From assembly GCF_021699195.1 (NCBI RefSeq), contig NZ_SSXE01000012.1, positions 1 to 64,000 of the forward strand: a stretch of 64,000 bases of DNA, given 5' to 3'. Under the pieces are notes generated by a model. That model searched no databases and was not told the DNA's origin. It saw nothing but the letters and a program-made list of their open reading frames with translations. The position numbers and the translations under genes are program-made. Position 1 is the first letter of the stretch. Each line of letters starts with the position of its first letter. Positions 51,937 through 63,875 of this stretch are shown here, piece after piece. The stretch comes from Nonomuraea sp. MG754425 (GTDB taxonomy: Bacteria; Actinomycetota; Actinomycetes; Streptosporangiales; Streptosporangiaceae).

Positions 51937-53019
51937 ATGAGCGCCATCGCCCCCTTCCGCGTCGAGATCCCGCAGAGCGACCTCGACGACCTCCAGGCCC
52001 GGCTCGCCCTGACCCGCTTCGCCGACGAGATCCCCGGCGCCGGCCAGGGCGTCGGCGTCGAGCGGGTCAAGCGCCTGGTCGGCCACTGGCGCGACGGGTT
52101 CGACTGGCGGGCGCTGGAGGCCGGCCTCAACGCGTATCCGCAGTTCACCACCGAGATCGACGGGCAGAACATCCACTTCCTGCACGTCCGCAACGACGAC
52201 CCCGACGCGCTCGCGCTCATCCTCACCCACGGCTGGCCCGGCTCGATCGTCGAGTACCTCAGGGCCGTCGAGCCGCTGTCACGCCACTTCCACCTGGTCA
52301 TCCCGTCGCTGCCCGGCTACGGCTTCTCCGGCCCCACCCGCGAGCTGGGCTGGAACAACCAGCGCATCGCCAGGGCCTGGGCCGAGCTGATGATCCGCCT
52401 CGGCTACGAGCGCTACGGCGCGGTCGGCAACGACGCCGGCTCGATGATCTCCCCCGAAGTCGGCAGGGTCGCCCCGGAGCACGTGGTGGGCGTGCACGTC
52501 ACCCAGCTCTTCTCGTTCCCCTCGGGCGACCCGGCCGAGTTCGCGGACCTGAGCGAGGAGGACCAGGCCGGGCTGGCGGTCCTCGAGCGCTTCTGGAACG
52601 AGATGGGCGCGTTCAACGTGCTGCACTCGCAGCAGCCGCAGACGCTCGCGCACGCCGTCACCGACTCCCCCGCCGGCCTCGTCGGCTGGCTGGCCCAGCT
52701 CTTCGACGAGGACCTCGACGACGAGTTCGTGGTGGCGAACGCGGCCGTGCACTGGTTCACCGGCACGGCTGCCTCGGCGCTCCGGCTCTACTGGGAGAAC
52801 GCGCGTGCCGAGCAGCCCAAGGAGCCGACGACCGTGCCGACGGCGCTGGCCATGGGCGAGGGCGACTTCACCTCGATGCGCCGCTTCGCCGAGCGCGACC
52901 ACACCGGCATCACCTCATGGAAGACGCTGCCGGCCCCGGCCCACGGCCACTACACGGCGCATACCGCCACGGAGGCGCTCACCTCGGACATCATCGAATT
53001 CTTCCGCGACCGCGACTGA
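51937..53019 (+). CDS. Epoxide hydrolase (EHN-type alpha/beta hydrolase)
   Basis: This 360-residue protein has the N-terminal EHN lid region (PF06441, about 5-110) and an alpha/beta core. HGWPGS (98-103) is the oxyanion motif, nucleophile Asp166 is in GNDAGSM, and a catalytic His is probably in APAHGHYTAH near the C-terminus (the usual GGHF is replaced, so assignment is less sure). It opens epoxides to diols. Start ATG 51937 has AAGGAG seven bases upstream. It stands alone behind an inverted-repeat-rich promoter, suggesting substrate-induced control. Confidence 0.9.
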   Translation: MSAIAPFRVEIPQSDLDDLQARLALTRFADEIPGAGQGVGVERVKRLVGHWRDGFDWRALEAGLNAYPQFTTEIDGQNIHFLHVRNDDPDALALILTHGWPGSIVEYLRAVEPLSRHFHLVIPSLPGYGFSGPTRELGWNNQRIARAWAELMIRLGYERYGAVGNDAGSMISPEVGRVAPEHVVGVHVTQLFSFPSGDPAEFADLSEEDQAGLAVLERFWNEMGAFNVLHSQQPQTLAHAVTDSPAGLVGWLAQLFDEDLDDEFVVANAAVHWFTGTAASALRLYWENARAEQPKEPTTVPTALAMGEGDFTSMRRFAERDHTGITSWKTLPAPAHGHYTAHTATEALTSDIIEFFRDRD

Positions 53020-53020
53020 C

Positions 53021-53055
53021 CGGGAGCGGGAGCGGCCCGGCGGCCCCCGCTCCCG
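53021..53055. terminator. Strong bidirectional terminator
   Basis: CGGGAGCGGG (53021-53030) and CCCGCTCCCG (53046-53055) form a perfect 10-bp stem with a 15-nt loop between the convergent epoxide hydrolase and PEP carboxylase genes. Confidence 0.75.
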
Positions 53056-53061
53056 GCGGGC

Positions 53062-55683
<2,622 letters not shown>

Positions 55684-55739
55684 GTTTCGAAGGGTACCGA
55701 GTCGATTCCGGCCGCCGCAGACCGGTCTCGGGTATTGGA

Positions 55740-57311
55740 CTAGACCACTGGTCCGGTGGGTTTCGACACCGCCGCGAGCAGTTCCGGCGTCCGCGCGAAG
55801 CCGATCCGCGCGGCCAGCCGCCGGCCGAGCGTCTCCATCAGCAGCCCGTAGCACGGCGCGAGCACGCACACCCAGGTGAACCCGAGCAGCAGCGGCACCA
55901 CGAACGGCAGCGTCAGCAGCGCGATCCCCATCATGGAGCCCATGGAGGAGGCGAAGGCCACCCCGCCCTGGCCGGGCGCGGCGCCGCTGAAGGCGTTCAT
56001 CCGCTCGGGCATCGTGTACGGCAGCACCACGCTGACCACGGACCCCACGCCGAACCCGATCCCCAGCGCTCCCCACCCCGCCAGCATCGCGGGCAGGATC
56101 GCGGCCGGATGGCCGGTGAGCAGGCCGGTGGCGACCGCGACCACGCCCAGCAGCGGCACCGCGATCAGCGCGCCGGCCAGGTGCCGCCCGGCCAGGTCGG
56201 TGGCCAGGCCGCGCTCGGAGCCGAAGGCGACGGCGTTCATCCACAACGAGCGGCCGTCGACGCCGAACGCGTTGGCCGACTGCATCGCGATCAGCAGCGC
56301 GGCCAGGGAGGTCAGCAGGATGGGCAGCCCGGCCACGCCCCCGCCCGTGCGGGTCAGCGAGAACGACAGCACAACCGTGACCAGGAGCGCGCTGAACCAG
56401 CCCATGCGGTAGCGGGGCTCGCGCCTGATGTACTTCAGCTCCTTGGTCACCACCGCCGCCAGCGGACCGTCGGGCAGGAACCGGTCGGCCAGGCCGCTCT
56501 CCCCGCGTACGGCCGCGGCCTGGGTGGAGGCGTCGGACGTGACCAGGGCGCGGCCGAGCACCTTGATCCACAACCAGGCCAGCAGCACGACGAGCAGCGC
56601 GCCGGACACCACCTCGGCCAGCGCGAGCGCGCCGCCGTCGGCGATGGCGTGGGCCAGCATGCCGGGCGGGGTCCAGCGCAGCACGGCCGCCATCCGGTGC
56701 AGCATGGCGGCCGGGTCGCCGCTCCCGCCGTTCATCAGCAGGTTGGGCAGTTGCGCGAGCAGCACGACGAACAGCGCGGCCAGGGCCAGCGCGTCGCGCC
56801 CGCGCCGGCTGCGCAACGCGCTCGACAGCGCCGTGGTGATCAGCCGGGACGTCACCACGCACAGCGCGAACTGCACCAGCACGGCCGGCACCCCCAGCAG
56901 CCAGCCGCCCGCGCCGGAGGCCAGCCCGACCAGCGCGCCGAACATGACGATCAGCATCGCCGCCGGCCAGACGCCGGTCACGGACGCGGTGAACATGCCG
57001 ATCGCCAGCCGCCGCGTGCCCAGCGGGAACAGCGACAGCTTGGCCGGGTCGAGCGTGTCGTCGAGGCCGAACGCCATCAGCGGCACGACCATCCAGCCGA
57101 ACAGGAAGGCGGAGAAGGCCACGATCACGAGCGAGGAGGCGATGTCCGGGGGCGCCAGCCGCAGCAGGCTCATGAGGAAGAAGCCGAGCGCGGCCAGCCC
57201 GGCGGCGGCGACGAGGGTGAAGACGAAGCCGATCTTGCGCTGCAGGTCGCCGCGCAGGTTGCCGGCCATCAGCCGCAGCTTGAGCTGGGCGAAGAGCACG
57301 ACGGTGGTCAT
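55740..57311 (-). CDS. ABC transporter permease
   Basis: This 523-residue protein has about twelve hydrophobic segments in two sets separated by a cytoplasmic stretch with [16 protein letters not shown]. It is a dimer-in-one permease of the ABC-2 type. It begins at ATG 57311, overlapping the ATPase stop by 4 nt (ATGA). With the ATPase it makes an exporter; the substrate is unknown, perhaps a drug or lipid. It has no gene for a binding protein, as expected for an exporter. Confidence 0.87.
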   Translation of the reverse strand: MTTVVLFAQLKLRLMAGNLRGDLQRKIGFVFTLVAAAGLAALGFFLMSLLRLAPPDIASSLVIVAFSAFLFGWMVVPLMAFGLDDTLDPAKLSLFPLGTRRLAIGMFTASVTGVWPAAMLIVMFGALVGLASGAGGWLLGVPAVLVQFALCVVTSRLITTALSSALRSRRGRDALALAALFVVLLAQLPNLLMNGGSGDPAAMLHRMAAVLRWTPPGMLAHAIADGGALALAEVVSGALLVVLLAWLWIKVLGRALVTSDASTQAAAVRGESGLADRFLPDGPLAAVVTKELKYIRREPRYRMGWFSALLVTVVLSFSLTRTGGGVAGLPILLTSLAALLIAMQSANAFGVDGRSLWMNAVAFGSERGLATDLAGRHLAGALIAVPLLGVVAVATGLLTGHPAAILPAMLAGWGALGIGFGVGSVVSVVLPYTMPERMNAFSGAAPGQGGVAFASSMGSMMGIALLTLPFVVPLLLGFTWVCVLAPCYGLLMETLGRRLAARIGFARTPELLAAVSKPTGPVV

Positions 57312-58093
57312 CGCTCGCCTGCCTCGGGCAGCCCGGAGCCGAGCCAGCTCAGGCTCTGCCCGCCCTCCGTGGACGAGCTGCCGACGAGTTCGAGGAACGC
57401 CTGGTTGAGCGAGGGACGATCGCCGCGTACGTCCGCGAGCGGGCCCTGCGCCACGATCTGCCCCGCGCTCATCACCGACACCCAGTCGCACAGCCGCTCG
57501 ACCAGGTCCATCACGTGGCTGGAGAAGATGACCGTGGAGCCGGAGGCGGTGAAGCGCCGCAGCACCTCGGTCAGCGTGTTGGCGCTGACCGGGTCGACGC
57601 CCTCGAACGGCTCGTCGAGGAAGAGCACGGACGGGTTGTGCAGCAGCGCCGCGGCCAGGCCGATCTTCTTGCGCATGCCGGTGGAGTAGTCGACCACGAG
57701 CTTGCCGGCGGCCCCGGTCAGGTCCATCACGGCCAGCAGTTCGTCCGCGCGCTGTTCGACGTCGGCCTTGGGCAGGCCGCGCAGCCTGCCGTTGTAGACG
57801 AGCAGTTCGCGCCCCGACAGCCGTTCGAACAGGCGCAGCCCCTCGGGCAGCACCCCGATGCGCGCCTTGACCTCGATCGGGTCGCGCCAGACGTGGAAGC
57901 CGTCGACCTCGGCGGAGCCGCCGTCGGGCCGCAGCAGGCCGGTGATCATGCTGAGGGTGGTGGTCTTGCCCGCGCCATTGGGGCCGACCAGGCCGGCGAA
58001 GCTCCCGGACGGGACCACGAGGTCCACCCCCGCGACGGCGACCTGCTGCCCGTAGCGCTTGACCAGGCCGTGGGTGCGAACCGCGTCAGACAT
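57308..58093 (-). CDS. ABC transporter ATP-binding protein
   Basis: This 261-residue protein has Walker [10 protein letters not shown] (about 37-45), a signature-like YSTGMRKK (in place of LSGGQ), Walker B VLFLDEP and the H-loop SSHVMD. It powers the permease encoded downstream, with which it is translationally coupled. The changed signature is common among ABC-2 exporters of this type. It starts at ATG 58093, 36 bp from the divergent carboxylase gene. Confidence 0.93.
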   Translation of the reverse strand: MSDAVRTHGLVKRYGQQVAVAGVDLVVPSGSFAGLVGPNGAGKTTTLSMITGLLRPDGGSAEVDGFHVWRDPIEVKARIGVLPEGLRLFERLSGRELLVYNGRLRGLPKADVEQRADELLAVMDLTGAAGKLVVDYSTGMRKKIGLAAALLHNPSVLFLDEPFEGVDPVSANTLTEVLRRFTASGSTVIFSSHVMDLVERLCDWVSVMSAGQIVAQGPLADVRGDRPSLNQAFLELVGSSSTEGGQSLSWLGSGLPEAGER

Positions 58094-58129
58094 GGCTCCA
58101 CTCTAGGAGGAGGGGTTAGCCTTGCGCGC

Positions 58130-59716
58130 ATGAGCACTGCGGAGGCGATGCCGGAGAAGCCGGATATTCACACCACCGCTGGAAAGATCGCCGACCTTGA
58201 GCGGCGACTCGACGAGGCCGTGCACGCGGGCTCGGCGGCGGCGGTGGACAAGCAGCACGCCAAGGGCAAGATGACGGCCAGGGAGCGGGTGCTGTCGCTG
58301 CTGGACGAGGGCTCGTTCGTGGAGTTCGACGAGTTCGCCAGGCACCGGTCCACGATGTTCGGGCTCGACGAGCGGCGGCCGTACGGCGACGGCGTCATCA
58401 CCGGCCACGGCACGGTCGACGGCCGGCAGGTGTGCGTGTTCTCCCAGGACGTGACCGTGTTCGGCGGCTCGCTCGGCGAGGTTTACGGCGAGAAGATCGT
58501 CAAGGTGCTGGACCTGGCGATCAAGACCGGCTGCCCGATCATCGGCATCAACGAGGGCGGCGGCGCGCGCATCCAGGAGGGTGTGGTGGCGCTCGGCCTG
58601 TACGCGGAGATCTTCAAGCGCAACGTGCACGCCTCCGGCGTCATCCCGCAGATCTCGCTCATCATGGGCGCGGCGGCCGGCGGCCACGTCTACTCGCCCG
58701 CGCTGACCGACTTCGTGGTGATGGTGGACCAGACGTCCCACATGTTCATCACGGGGCCCGACGTGATCAAGACGGTGACCGGCGAGGAGGTCACGTTCGA
58801 GGAGCTCGGCGGGGCCCACGCGCACAACACCAAGTCGGGCGTGGCCCACTACCAGGCCGCCGACGAGGACGACGCGCTCGAGTACGTCAAGGCGCTGCTG
58901 TCCTACCTGCCGTCGAACAACCTCGACGAGGCCCCGATGTACGAGGCCGCCGCCGACCTCGGTCCCGACCCCGAGCTGGATGAGCTGATCCCCGACTCGC
59001 CGAACCAGCCGTACGACATGCACCAGGTGATCGAGCACGTGCTGGACGACGGGGAGTTTCTGGAGGTCCACGCGCTGTTCGCGCCGAACATCGTGGTCGG
59101 GTACGGCCGGGTGGACGGCCAGCCGGTGGGCGTCGTGGCCAACCAGCCCATGCATTTCGCCGGATGTCTAGATATCAACGCATCCGAGAAGGCTGCCAGA
59201 TTTATTCGAACATGTGATGCCTTTAATATTCCTATCCTGACTTTTGTTGATGTCCCGGGTTTCCTTCCCGGCACCGATCAGGAATGGAACGGAATCATCC
59301 GCCGCGGGGCCAAGCTCCTGTACGCCTACGCCGAGGCCACCGTCCCCTTGATCACGGTCATCACCCGCAAGGCGTACGGCGGCGCGTACGACGTCATGGG
59401 CTCCAAGCACCTCGGCGCGGACGTGAACCTCGCCTGGCCCACCGCGCAGATCGCGGTCATGGGCGCGCAGGGCGCGGTCAACATCCTGCACCGGCGCCGC
59501 CTGGCCACCGCCGCCGACCCCGACGCCGAGCGGGCGCAGCTCGTCACCGAGTACGAGGACACGCTGGCCAACCCGTACATCGCGGCGGAGCGCGGTTATG
59601 TGGACTCGGTGATTCGGCCATCCGAAACCCGGCCGCAAGTCGTCAGGGCGCTGCGGGCGCTGCGGAACAAGCGGGAGACACTGCCGCCCAAGAAGCATGG
59701 GAACATCCCGCTGTGA
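58130..59716 (+). CDS. Acyl-CoA/propionyl-CoA carboxylase beta subunit
   Basis: This 528-residue carboxyltransferase moves CO2 from biotin to acetyl- or propionyl-CoA. Both crotonase-like halves are present ([20 protein letters not shown], and [18 protein letters not shown] with the C-terminal [12 protein letters not shown]). Start ATG 58130; an AGGAGGAGGGG lies about 14 bases upstream. A segment at 59161-59250 uses low-GC codons (AGA, TTT, ATT, AAT, GTT, CTA) unlike the rest, at the conserved [19 protein letters not shown] stretch. The stop overlaps the epsilon gene by 4 nt. Acetyl or propionyl preference is not readable. Confidence 0.93.
   Translation: MSTAEAMPEKPDIHTTAGKIADLERRLDEAVHAGSAAAVDKQHAKGKMTARERVLSLLDEGSFVEFDEFARHRSTMFGLDERRPYGDGVITGHGTVDGRQVCVFSQDVTVFGGSLGEVYGEKIVKVLDLAIKTGCPIIGINEGGGARIQEGVVALGLYAEIFKRNVHASGVIPQISLIMGAAAGGHVYSPALTDFVVMVDQTSHMFITGPDVIKTVTGEEVTFEELGGAHAHNTKSGVAHYQAADEDDALEYVKALLSYLPSNNLDEAPMYEAAADLGPDPELDELIPDSPNQPYDMHQVIEHVLDDGEFLEVHALFAPNIVVGYGRVDGQPVGVVANQPMHFAGCLDINASEKAARFIRTCDAFNIPILTFVDVPGFLPGTDQEWNGIIRRGAKLLYAYAEATVPLITVITRKAYGGAYDVMGSKHLGADVNLAWPTAQIAVMGAQGAVNILHRRRLATAADPDAERAQLVTEYEDTLANPYIAAERGYVDSVIRPSETRPQVVRALRALRNKRETLPPKKHGNIPL
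59161..59250 (+). other. Low-GC codon island in carboxylase gene
   Basis: In these 90 bases 37 are G or C (41%), while the surrounding gene is well above 65% by eye. About 25 consecutive codons include CTA, AGA, TTT (three times), ATT (twice), AAT, GTT and ACA, which are otherwise rare here. The protein sequence stays conserved. TTTAATATTCC within it resembles a -10 element. Confidence 0.85.
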
Positions 59717-59916
59717 CCGGCCATCTGCGCATTGTCCAAGGTGACGCCACGCCCGAGGAGATCGCGGCACTGGCGGCCGTCCTCGCGTCCCGGCGCGCCG
59801 AACCGGAGACGCCTCCCCAACCGCCGCGAAGACAAACATGGCGAAACCCAGCTAGAGCTATGCGTAAGCCTGTCGTCCCAGGGAAGTCGGCATGGCGGAT
59901 GAGCGCACTACCCTAG
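59713..59916 (+). CDS. Acyl-CoA carboxylase epsilon subunit
   Basis: This 67-residue protein begins [27 protein letters not shown], the ACC_epsilon (PF13822) signature, and ends [10 protein letters not shown] and SAWRMSALP, as other members do. In streptomycetes and mycobacteria the small epsilon subunit stabilises the alpha-beta complex. The GTG 59713 start overlaps the beta-subunit stop (GTGA), so the two are translated together. The C-terminal codons are less GC-rich (AGA, CGA, ACA), like the preceding island. Confidence 0.9.
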   Translation: MTGHLRIVQGDATPEEIAALAAVLASRRAEPETPPQPPRRQTWRNPARAMRKPVVPGKSAWRMSALP

Positions 59917-60023
59917 ATAGATCCTGGGAATCGGGTGTCAAGTTCCCCGGGAGTTGGGACTATCTAGAGAAAGTAGGCGTATATAGTCGGCCGATCAACT
60001 AACACCGCGGCCTGGAGGACGAC

Positions 60024-60965
60024 ATGGCCATCCCAGACCTCATGCCGCATCCTGTGGCAGCCAAGTACGCCGTCCTAGTGGATGTCGGTTATCTGTACGC
60101 TGCGGCAGGTGAAGTGCTGCTCGGCGCGAAGGAGCGCAAGGAATATCGGGTGGCCGCCGATGAGCTCATCCAGAGTCTACAGAAACATGCAGAGGAACGT
60201 ATTTCCGGCGAACTTCTGCGGATCTATTGGTATGACGCAGCCCGTGACCGCGTGCCCACCGTCGACCAGCGGGTCATCGCTCAGCTTCCCTGGGTCAAGG
60301 TGCGACTCGGCAACCTGAACGCCCGTGGTCAGCAGAAGGGTGTCGACGCGCAGATCCGGAGTGATCTGGAGGCTCTGGCCAGGCATCATGCGGTCACCGA
60401 CACGATCCTGCTGGCCGGTGACGAGGACATGGTCCCGGCGGTCGAGGCGGCACAGGCGTACGGCGTGCGCATCCACCTGTGGGGCGTCGAACCGCCTTAC
60501 GGCACCAACCAGGCCGAACGCCTGGTGTGGGAGTCCGACACCGTCGAAGTGATCAGCGCAGATTTCCTAAGACCGTTTTTCAGCCGTGCTCCGCAACCCG
60601 TTCCGGTCACCCCGCCCGCCGCCGCTCCCTCGCCCGCGCAGGTCTTCGCCGGGCGCGCGCCCGTCAAACCGCACGCCAAACCCGGCCAGGTCGCCAAGCT
60701 GGGGCCGAGCAGACCCCGCGTGGAGGACGTCGGTGAGCACGTGGCCCAGAAGTGGATCCTCACCCGTGGCCGCGACAACATCCGCGACCTCCTGCCGGGG
60801 CCGATCCTGCCGACCGTCATCGACACCGAGTTGCTGATCGAGGCGGAGAAGGAGCTCGGGCACTCGCTGCGGCCCTACCCGGAGGCCCGGGTGTGGCTGC
60901 GTGACGGGTTCTGGGCGCGGGTCTACCGGGAGTTCGACCTCGGGGTCGGGGTCTCCTCCAAGTGA
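60024..60965 (+). CDS. NYN-domain (LabA/DUF88-like) protein with C-terminal OST-HTH-like region
   Basis: This 313-residue protein has an N-terminal PIN-like NYN domain (about 12-195) with acidic residues at D20 (LVDVGYLY), in GVDAQIRSDL and in LLAGDEDMVPAV, a possible metal nuclease site. A Pro/Lys linker (about 200-240) and a C-terminal helical region (about 240-310) follow, which may be a LOTUS/OST-type RNA-binding module, but this is not certain. Such proteins may cut or bind RNA. A TATAGT (59982-59987) may be its -10. The first third uses less GC-rich codons. Confidence 0.8.
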   Translation: MAIPDLMPHPVAAKYAVLVDVGYLYAAAGEVLLGAKERKEYRVAADELIQSLQKHAEERISGELLRIYWYDAARDRVPTVDQRVIAQLPWVKVRLGNLNARGQQKGVDAQIRSDLEALARHHAVTDTILLAGDEDMVPAVEAAQAYGVRIHLWGVEPPYGTNQAERLVWESDTVEVISADFLRPFFSRAPQPVPVTPPAAAPSPAQVFAGRAPVKPHAKPGQVAKLGPSRPRVEDVGEHVAQKWILTRGRDNIRDLLPGPILPTVIDTELLIEAEKELGHSLRPYPEARVWLRDGFWARVYREFDLGVGVSSK

Positions 60966-61073
60966 CCGTCCGCGATCGGGGCGCGGGGTCGCCGCGCCCC
61001 CTGTCCGGGGCCGTCACGGTGATGTCTGATTTCCGCCAGTCGGCCCTCTTGGGTAGGACATACGCTCGGAGGC

Positions 61074-62474
61074 ATGTCACCGCTCGAGCTTGATTTCGAC
61101 TCCTGTTACCGGGCCGTCTCCGCCAGGGACGCCCGGTTCGACGGACGTTTCTACACGGCGGTGACGACGACGCGCATCTACTGCCGTCCGATCTGCCCGG
61201 CGCGCACGCCCGCGTCCCGCAACGTGCGCTTCTACCGGCACGCGGCGTCGGCGGAGGCCGCCGGCTTCCGTCCCTGCAAGCGCTGCCGCCCCGAGCTGTC
61301 GCCCGGCGACCCCGGCTGGGACGCGCGCGGCGACCTCGTCGGACGGGCGCTGCGGCTCATCGACGACGGGGCGGCCGACGACCGGGGCGTGGCTGGGCTG
61401 GCCGAGCGGCTGCACATCACCGAGCGGCACCTGCACCGGCTGTTCGTCGCCGAACTGGGCGTCGGGCCGCTGGCGGTGGCGCGCACGAAACGGCTGCTGC
61501 TGGCCAAGCAGCTCCTGACCGAGACGGGGCTGCCGGTGACCGACGTGGCGTTCGCGGCCGGGTTCGGCAGCGTGCGGCAGTTCAACGCGACGATGCGGGA
61601 GACGTACGGCTTCACGCCGAGCGAGCTGCGCGCCACGGCCGGGCCGCGAGCGGTGGGGGCCGTCACCGAGGCCGCGACGCTGCGGCTGCGGCTGCACCGG
61701 CGCGAGCCGTACGACGCGGACGGCGTCTTCGCCTTCCTCGCCTCCCGCGCGATCCCCGGCCTGGAGGTGGCAGACCGTACGTCGTACGCCAGAACCGTGC
61801 CGGGCGGGACGATCACGCTCACCCCCCAGCGCGACCACATCGCCCTGGACGTGGCCGTGGCCGACACCCGGCAGCTCGCCCGCGTCGTGGCCCGCTGCCG
61901 CCGCCTCCTCGACCTGGACGCCGACCCCGAGGCCATCTCCGAGACCCTCGGCCAGACCTCGCTCGGCCCGCTCGTCGCGGCCCGGCCGGGGCTGCGGGTG
62001 CCGGGGACGTTCGACGGGTTCGAGCTGGCCGTGCGCGCGGTGGTGGGCCAGCAGATCTCGGTGGCCGGCGCGCGTACGCTGCTCGGCCGCGTCGTCGCCA
62101 GGGCCGCCGCGCCGGGGGACCTCTTCCCCGCCCCGGCGCACCTCCTGGAGACCGACCTGACGGGCCTCGGCCTGACCAACCGCCGCATCGACACGCTCAA
62201 GGACCTGGCCGCCCGCCTGGCCGGCGGTCGCATCGACCTGGACGGCGGGCAGGACCCCGCCGAGGCGGTGGCGGCGCTCCTGGAGGTCCGCGGCATCGGG
62301 CCGTGGACCGCCGGCTACATCGCGCTGCGGGCGCTACGCGACCCCGACGCGTGGCCCACCGGCGACCTCGTGCTCAACAAGCGCATGGCCGCCCTGGGCA
62401 TGACCGACGACCACATCGAGCGGTGGCGCCCGTGGCGGGCGTACGCCGCCCTGCACCTCTGGAGTTCCTCATGA
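61074..62474 (+). CDS. Ada-type regulatory domain / AraC HTH / AlkA DNA glycosylase fusion
   Basis: This 466-residue DNA-repair protein has an Ada N-terminal zinc domain with C37, C41, C68 and C71 (C37 is the methyl-phosphotriester acceptor), an AraC-type HTH (about 90-185), and AlkA-type glycosylase regions (about 200-460) with the catalytic Asp431 in PTGDLVLNK. It lacks the Ada C-terminal methyltransferase, which is encoded by the next gene (4-nt overlap, ATGA). This split arrangement is known in actinobacteria. It would both sense and repair alkylation damage and probably controls itself. Confidence 0.92.
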   Translation: MSPLELDFDSCYRAVSARDARFDGRFYTAVTTTRIYCRPICPARTPASRNVRFYRHAASAEAAGFRPCKRCRPELSPGDPGWDARGDLVGRALRLIDDGAADDRGVAGLAERLHITERHLHRLFVAELGVGPLAVARTKRLLLAKQLLTETGLPVTDVAFAAGFGSVRQFNATMRETYGFTPSELRATAGPRAVGAVTEAATLRLRLHRREPYDADGVFAFLASRAIPGLEVADRTSYARTVPGGTITLTPQRDHIALDVAVADTRQLARVVARCRRLLDLDADPEAISETLGQTSLGPLVAARPGLRVPGTFDGFELAVRAVVGQQISVAGARTLLGRVVARAAAPGDLFPAPAHLLETDLTGLGLTNRRIDTLKDLAARLAGGRIDLDGGQDPAEAVAALLEVRGIGPWTAGYIALRALRDPDAWPTGDLVLNKRMAALGMTDDHIERWRPWRAYAALHLWSSS

Positions 62475-62983
62475 TCGCTGCCCAGCTCGTACCGACGCCG
62501 GTGGGCCCGCTGGCCCTGCTGTCCCGCGAGGGAGTGCTCGTCGCCGCCGGCTTCACCCCCGAGCCGAAGGACATGTTCGTCCGGCTCACGCCCGCGCTGC
62601 AGTCCGAAGGGCTGGCGATCGTGGACGACCTCGGGGCCATGACCGAGGCCACCCGCGCCTACTTCGACGGCGACCTGGACGCCCTGGACGCCATCCCGGT
62701 CTCGCAGCCCGGCACGCCCACCCGCAAGCGGCTCCACGCGACGTTGCGCGAGGTGAAGGCCGGGACGACCGTGTCGTACGCGCAGCTCGCCGAGCGGGCG
62801 GGCATGCCCCGGACGGCGGCCAGGGCGGCCGGGTCGGCCTGCGCGCAGAACCTGATCGCACCGTTCGTGCCCTGCCATCGGGTACTGCCGACGACCGGCG
62901 GATATGGCGGGTATTACTACGGCGTTCCGGTGAAAGAGTGGCTTCTTGCCCACGAAAACGGAGGAATCGTCAACGCTTTGTAA
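62471..62983 (+). CDS. ogt: O6-methylguanine-DNA methyltransferase
   Basis: This 170-residue protein takes alkyl groups from O6 of guanine. The acceptor Cys135 is in PCHRV, preceded by the helix-turn-helix-like segment with the arginine finger (AARAAGSACAQN). Length is normal for Ogt. Start ATG 62471 overlaps the stop of the Ada-AlkA gene, so it is coupled to it, and both together form the whole adaptive response unit. Confidence 0.94.
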   Translation: MIAAQLVPTPVGPLALLSREGVLVAAGFTPEPKDMFVRLTPALQSEGLAIVDDLGAMTEATRAYFDGDLDALDAIPVSQPGTPTRKRLHATLREVKAGTTVSYAQLAERAGMPRTAARAAGSACAQNLIAPFVPCHRVLPTTGGYGGYYYGVPVKEWLLAHENGGIVNAL

Positions 62984-63014
62984 TCGCTCGACGACACTCG
63001 GTAATGTGTTCGGC

Positions 63015-63875
63015 ATGTCACCGACATTAGAACATGAGTACCTGATCGAGCTCGTCCGCAACCGTCCCACCCTGGCCACCTCCCTCCTGGCCAGGGTGAC
63101 GGACATCGAGATCCCCTACTTCGACGACGCCCAACTGGGCAACTGCGACTTCACCGACACCGTGCCGGCGGAGTTCCGGGCCGACTCGGTCGTCCTCCTG
63201 ACCCGCGAGGGCAAGCCGGTGGCGGCGGTCGTGCTGGAGGTCCAGCGCGCATTCGACAAGCGCAAGCAATTCACCTGGCCCGTCTACCTGGCCACGCTGC
63301 GCTCGCGCCAGCGGTGCCCCGTGCTGCTGCTCGTCTTCTGCACGGACGGGAACACCGCTTCGGCCTGCCGCGAGCCCATCCACATGGGGCATCCCGGGTG
63401 GGTGCTCCACCCGGCCGTCGCCACTCTTCGCGACGTACCCAAGATCACCGATGTCGAGCAGGCCCGAGCCGAGCCCGAACTCGCCGCACTCTCGGCCATC
63501 GCGTACGGCAGCCTCGGGGGCGACGAGGCGTGGAAGGTGCTCCGGGCCTGGGTAGAGGCCGAGAAGAATCCGCTGGAAGGGCAGGCCAGCTATTCTGCGA
63601 TTGTCCACTACCTGCTGACCAGCCCCGAAGCCGTCCAGATGTTCAAGGAGCTCGAAGTGCCCATCGGCATCCCAGAGGCCATGAGAAACCCGATCATCCG
63701 CGAGGCCGTCGAATACGGCAAGGCCAAGACGCTGCTCATGCTTCTGGACAAGCGCAACATCCACGTCCCGATCGAGGCGCAGGAGCGCATCCTCGCCTGC
63801 ACCGACGAGACGACGCTGGACACCTGGATCGACCGAATCCTCACGATCACCACCGTCGATGAGCTCTTCGACTGA
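63015..63875 (+). CDS. PD-(D/E)XK nuclease-like protein (Rpn/transposase-family-like)
   Basis: This 286-residue protein has an N-terminal segment with the pattern Asp (FRADSVVLL) then LEVQ (VVLEVQRAF), as in PD-(D/E)XK nucleases of the Rpn/PDDEXK_2 group. A helical region follows (about 150-280, with AMRNPIIREAVEYGKAK). ATG 63015 is chosen over ATG-like starts near 62946, which overlap the ogt stop. Many actinomycete genomes carry such genes in number; the role is unclear. No transposon ends are seen. Confidence 0.78.
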   Translation: MSPTLEHEYLIELVRNRPTLATSLLARVTDIEIPYFDDAQLGNCDFTDTVPAEFRADSVVLLTREGKPVAAVVLEVQRAFDKRKQFTWPVYLATLRSRQRCPVLLLVFCTDGNTASACREPIHMGHPGWVLHPAVATLRDVPKITDVEQARAEPELAALSAIAYGSLGGDEAWKVLRAWVEAEKNPLEGQASYSAIVHYLLTSPEAVQMFKELEVPIGIPEAMRNPIIREAVEYGKAKTLLMLLDKRNIHVPIEAQERILACTDETTLDTWIDRILTITTVDELFD

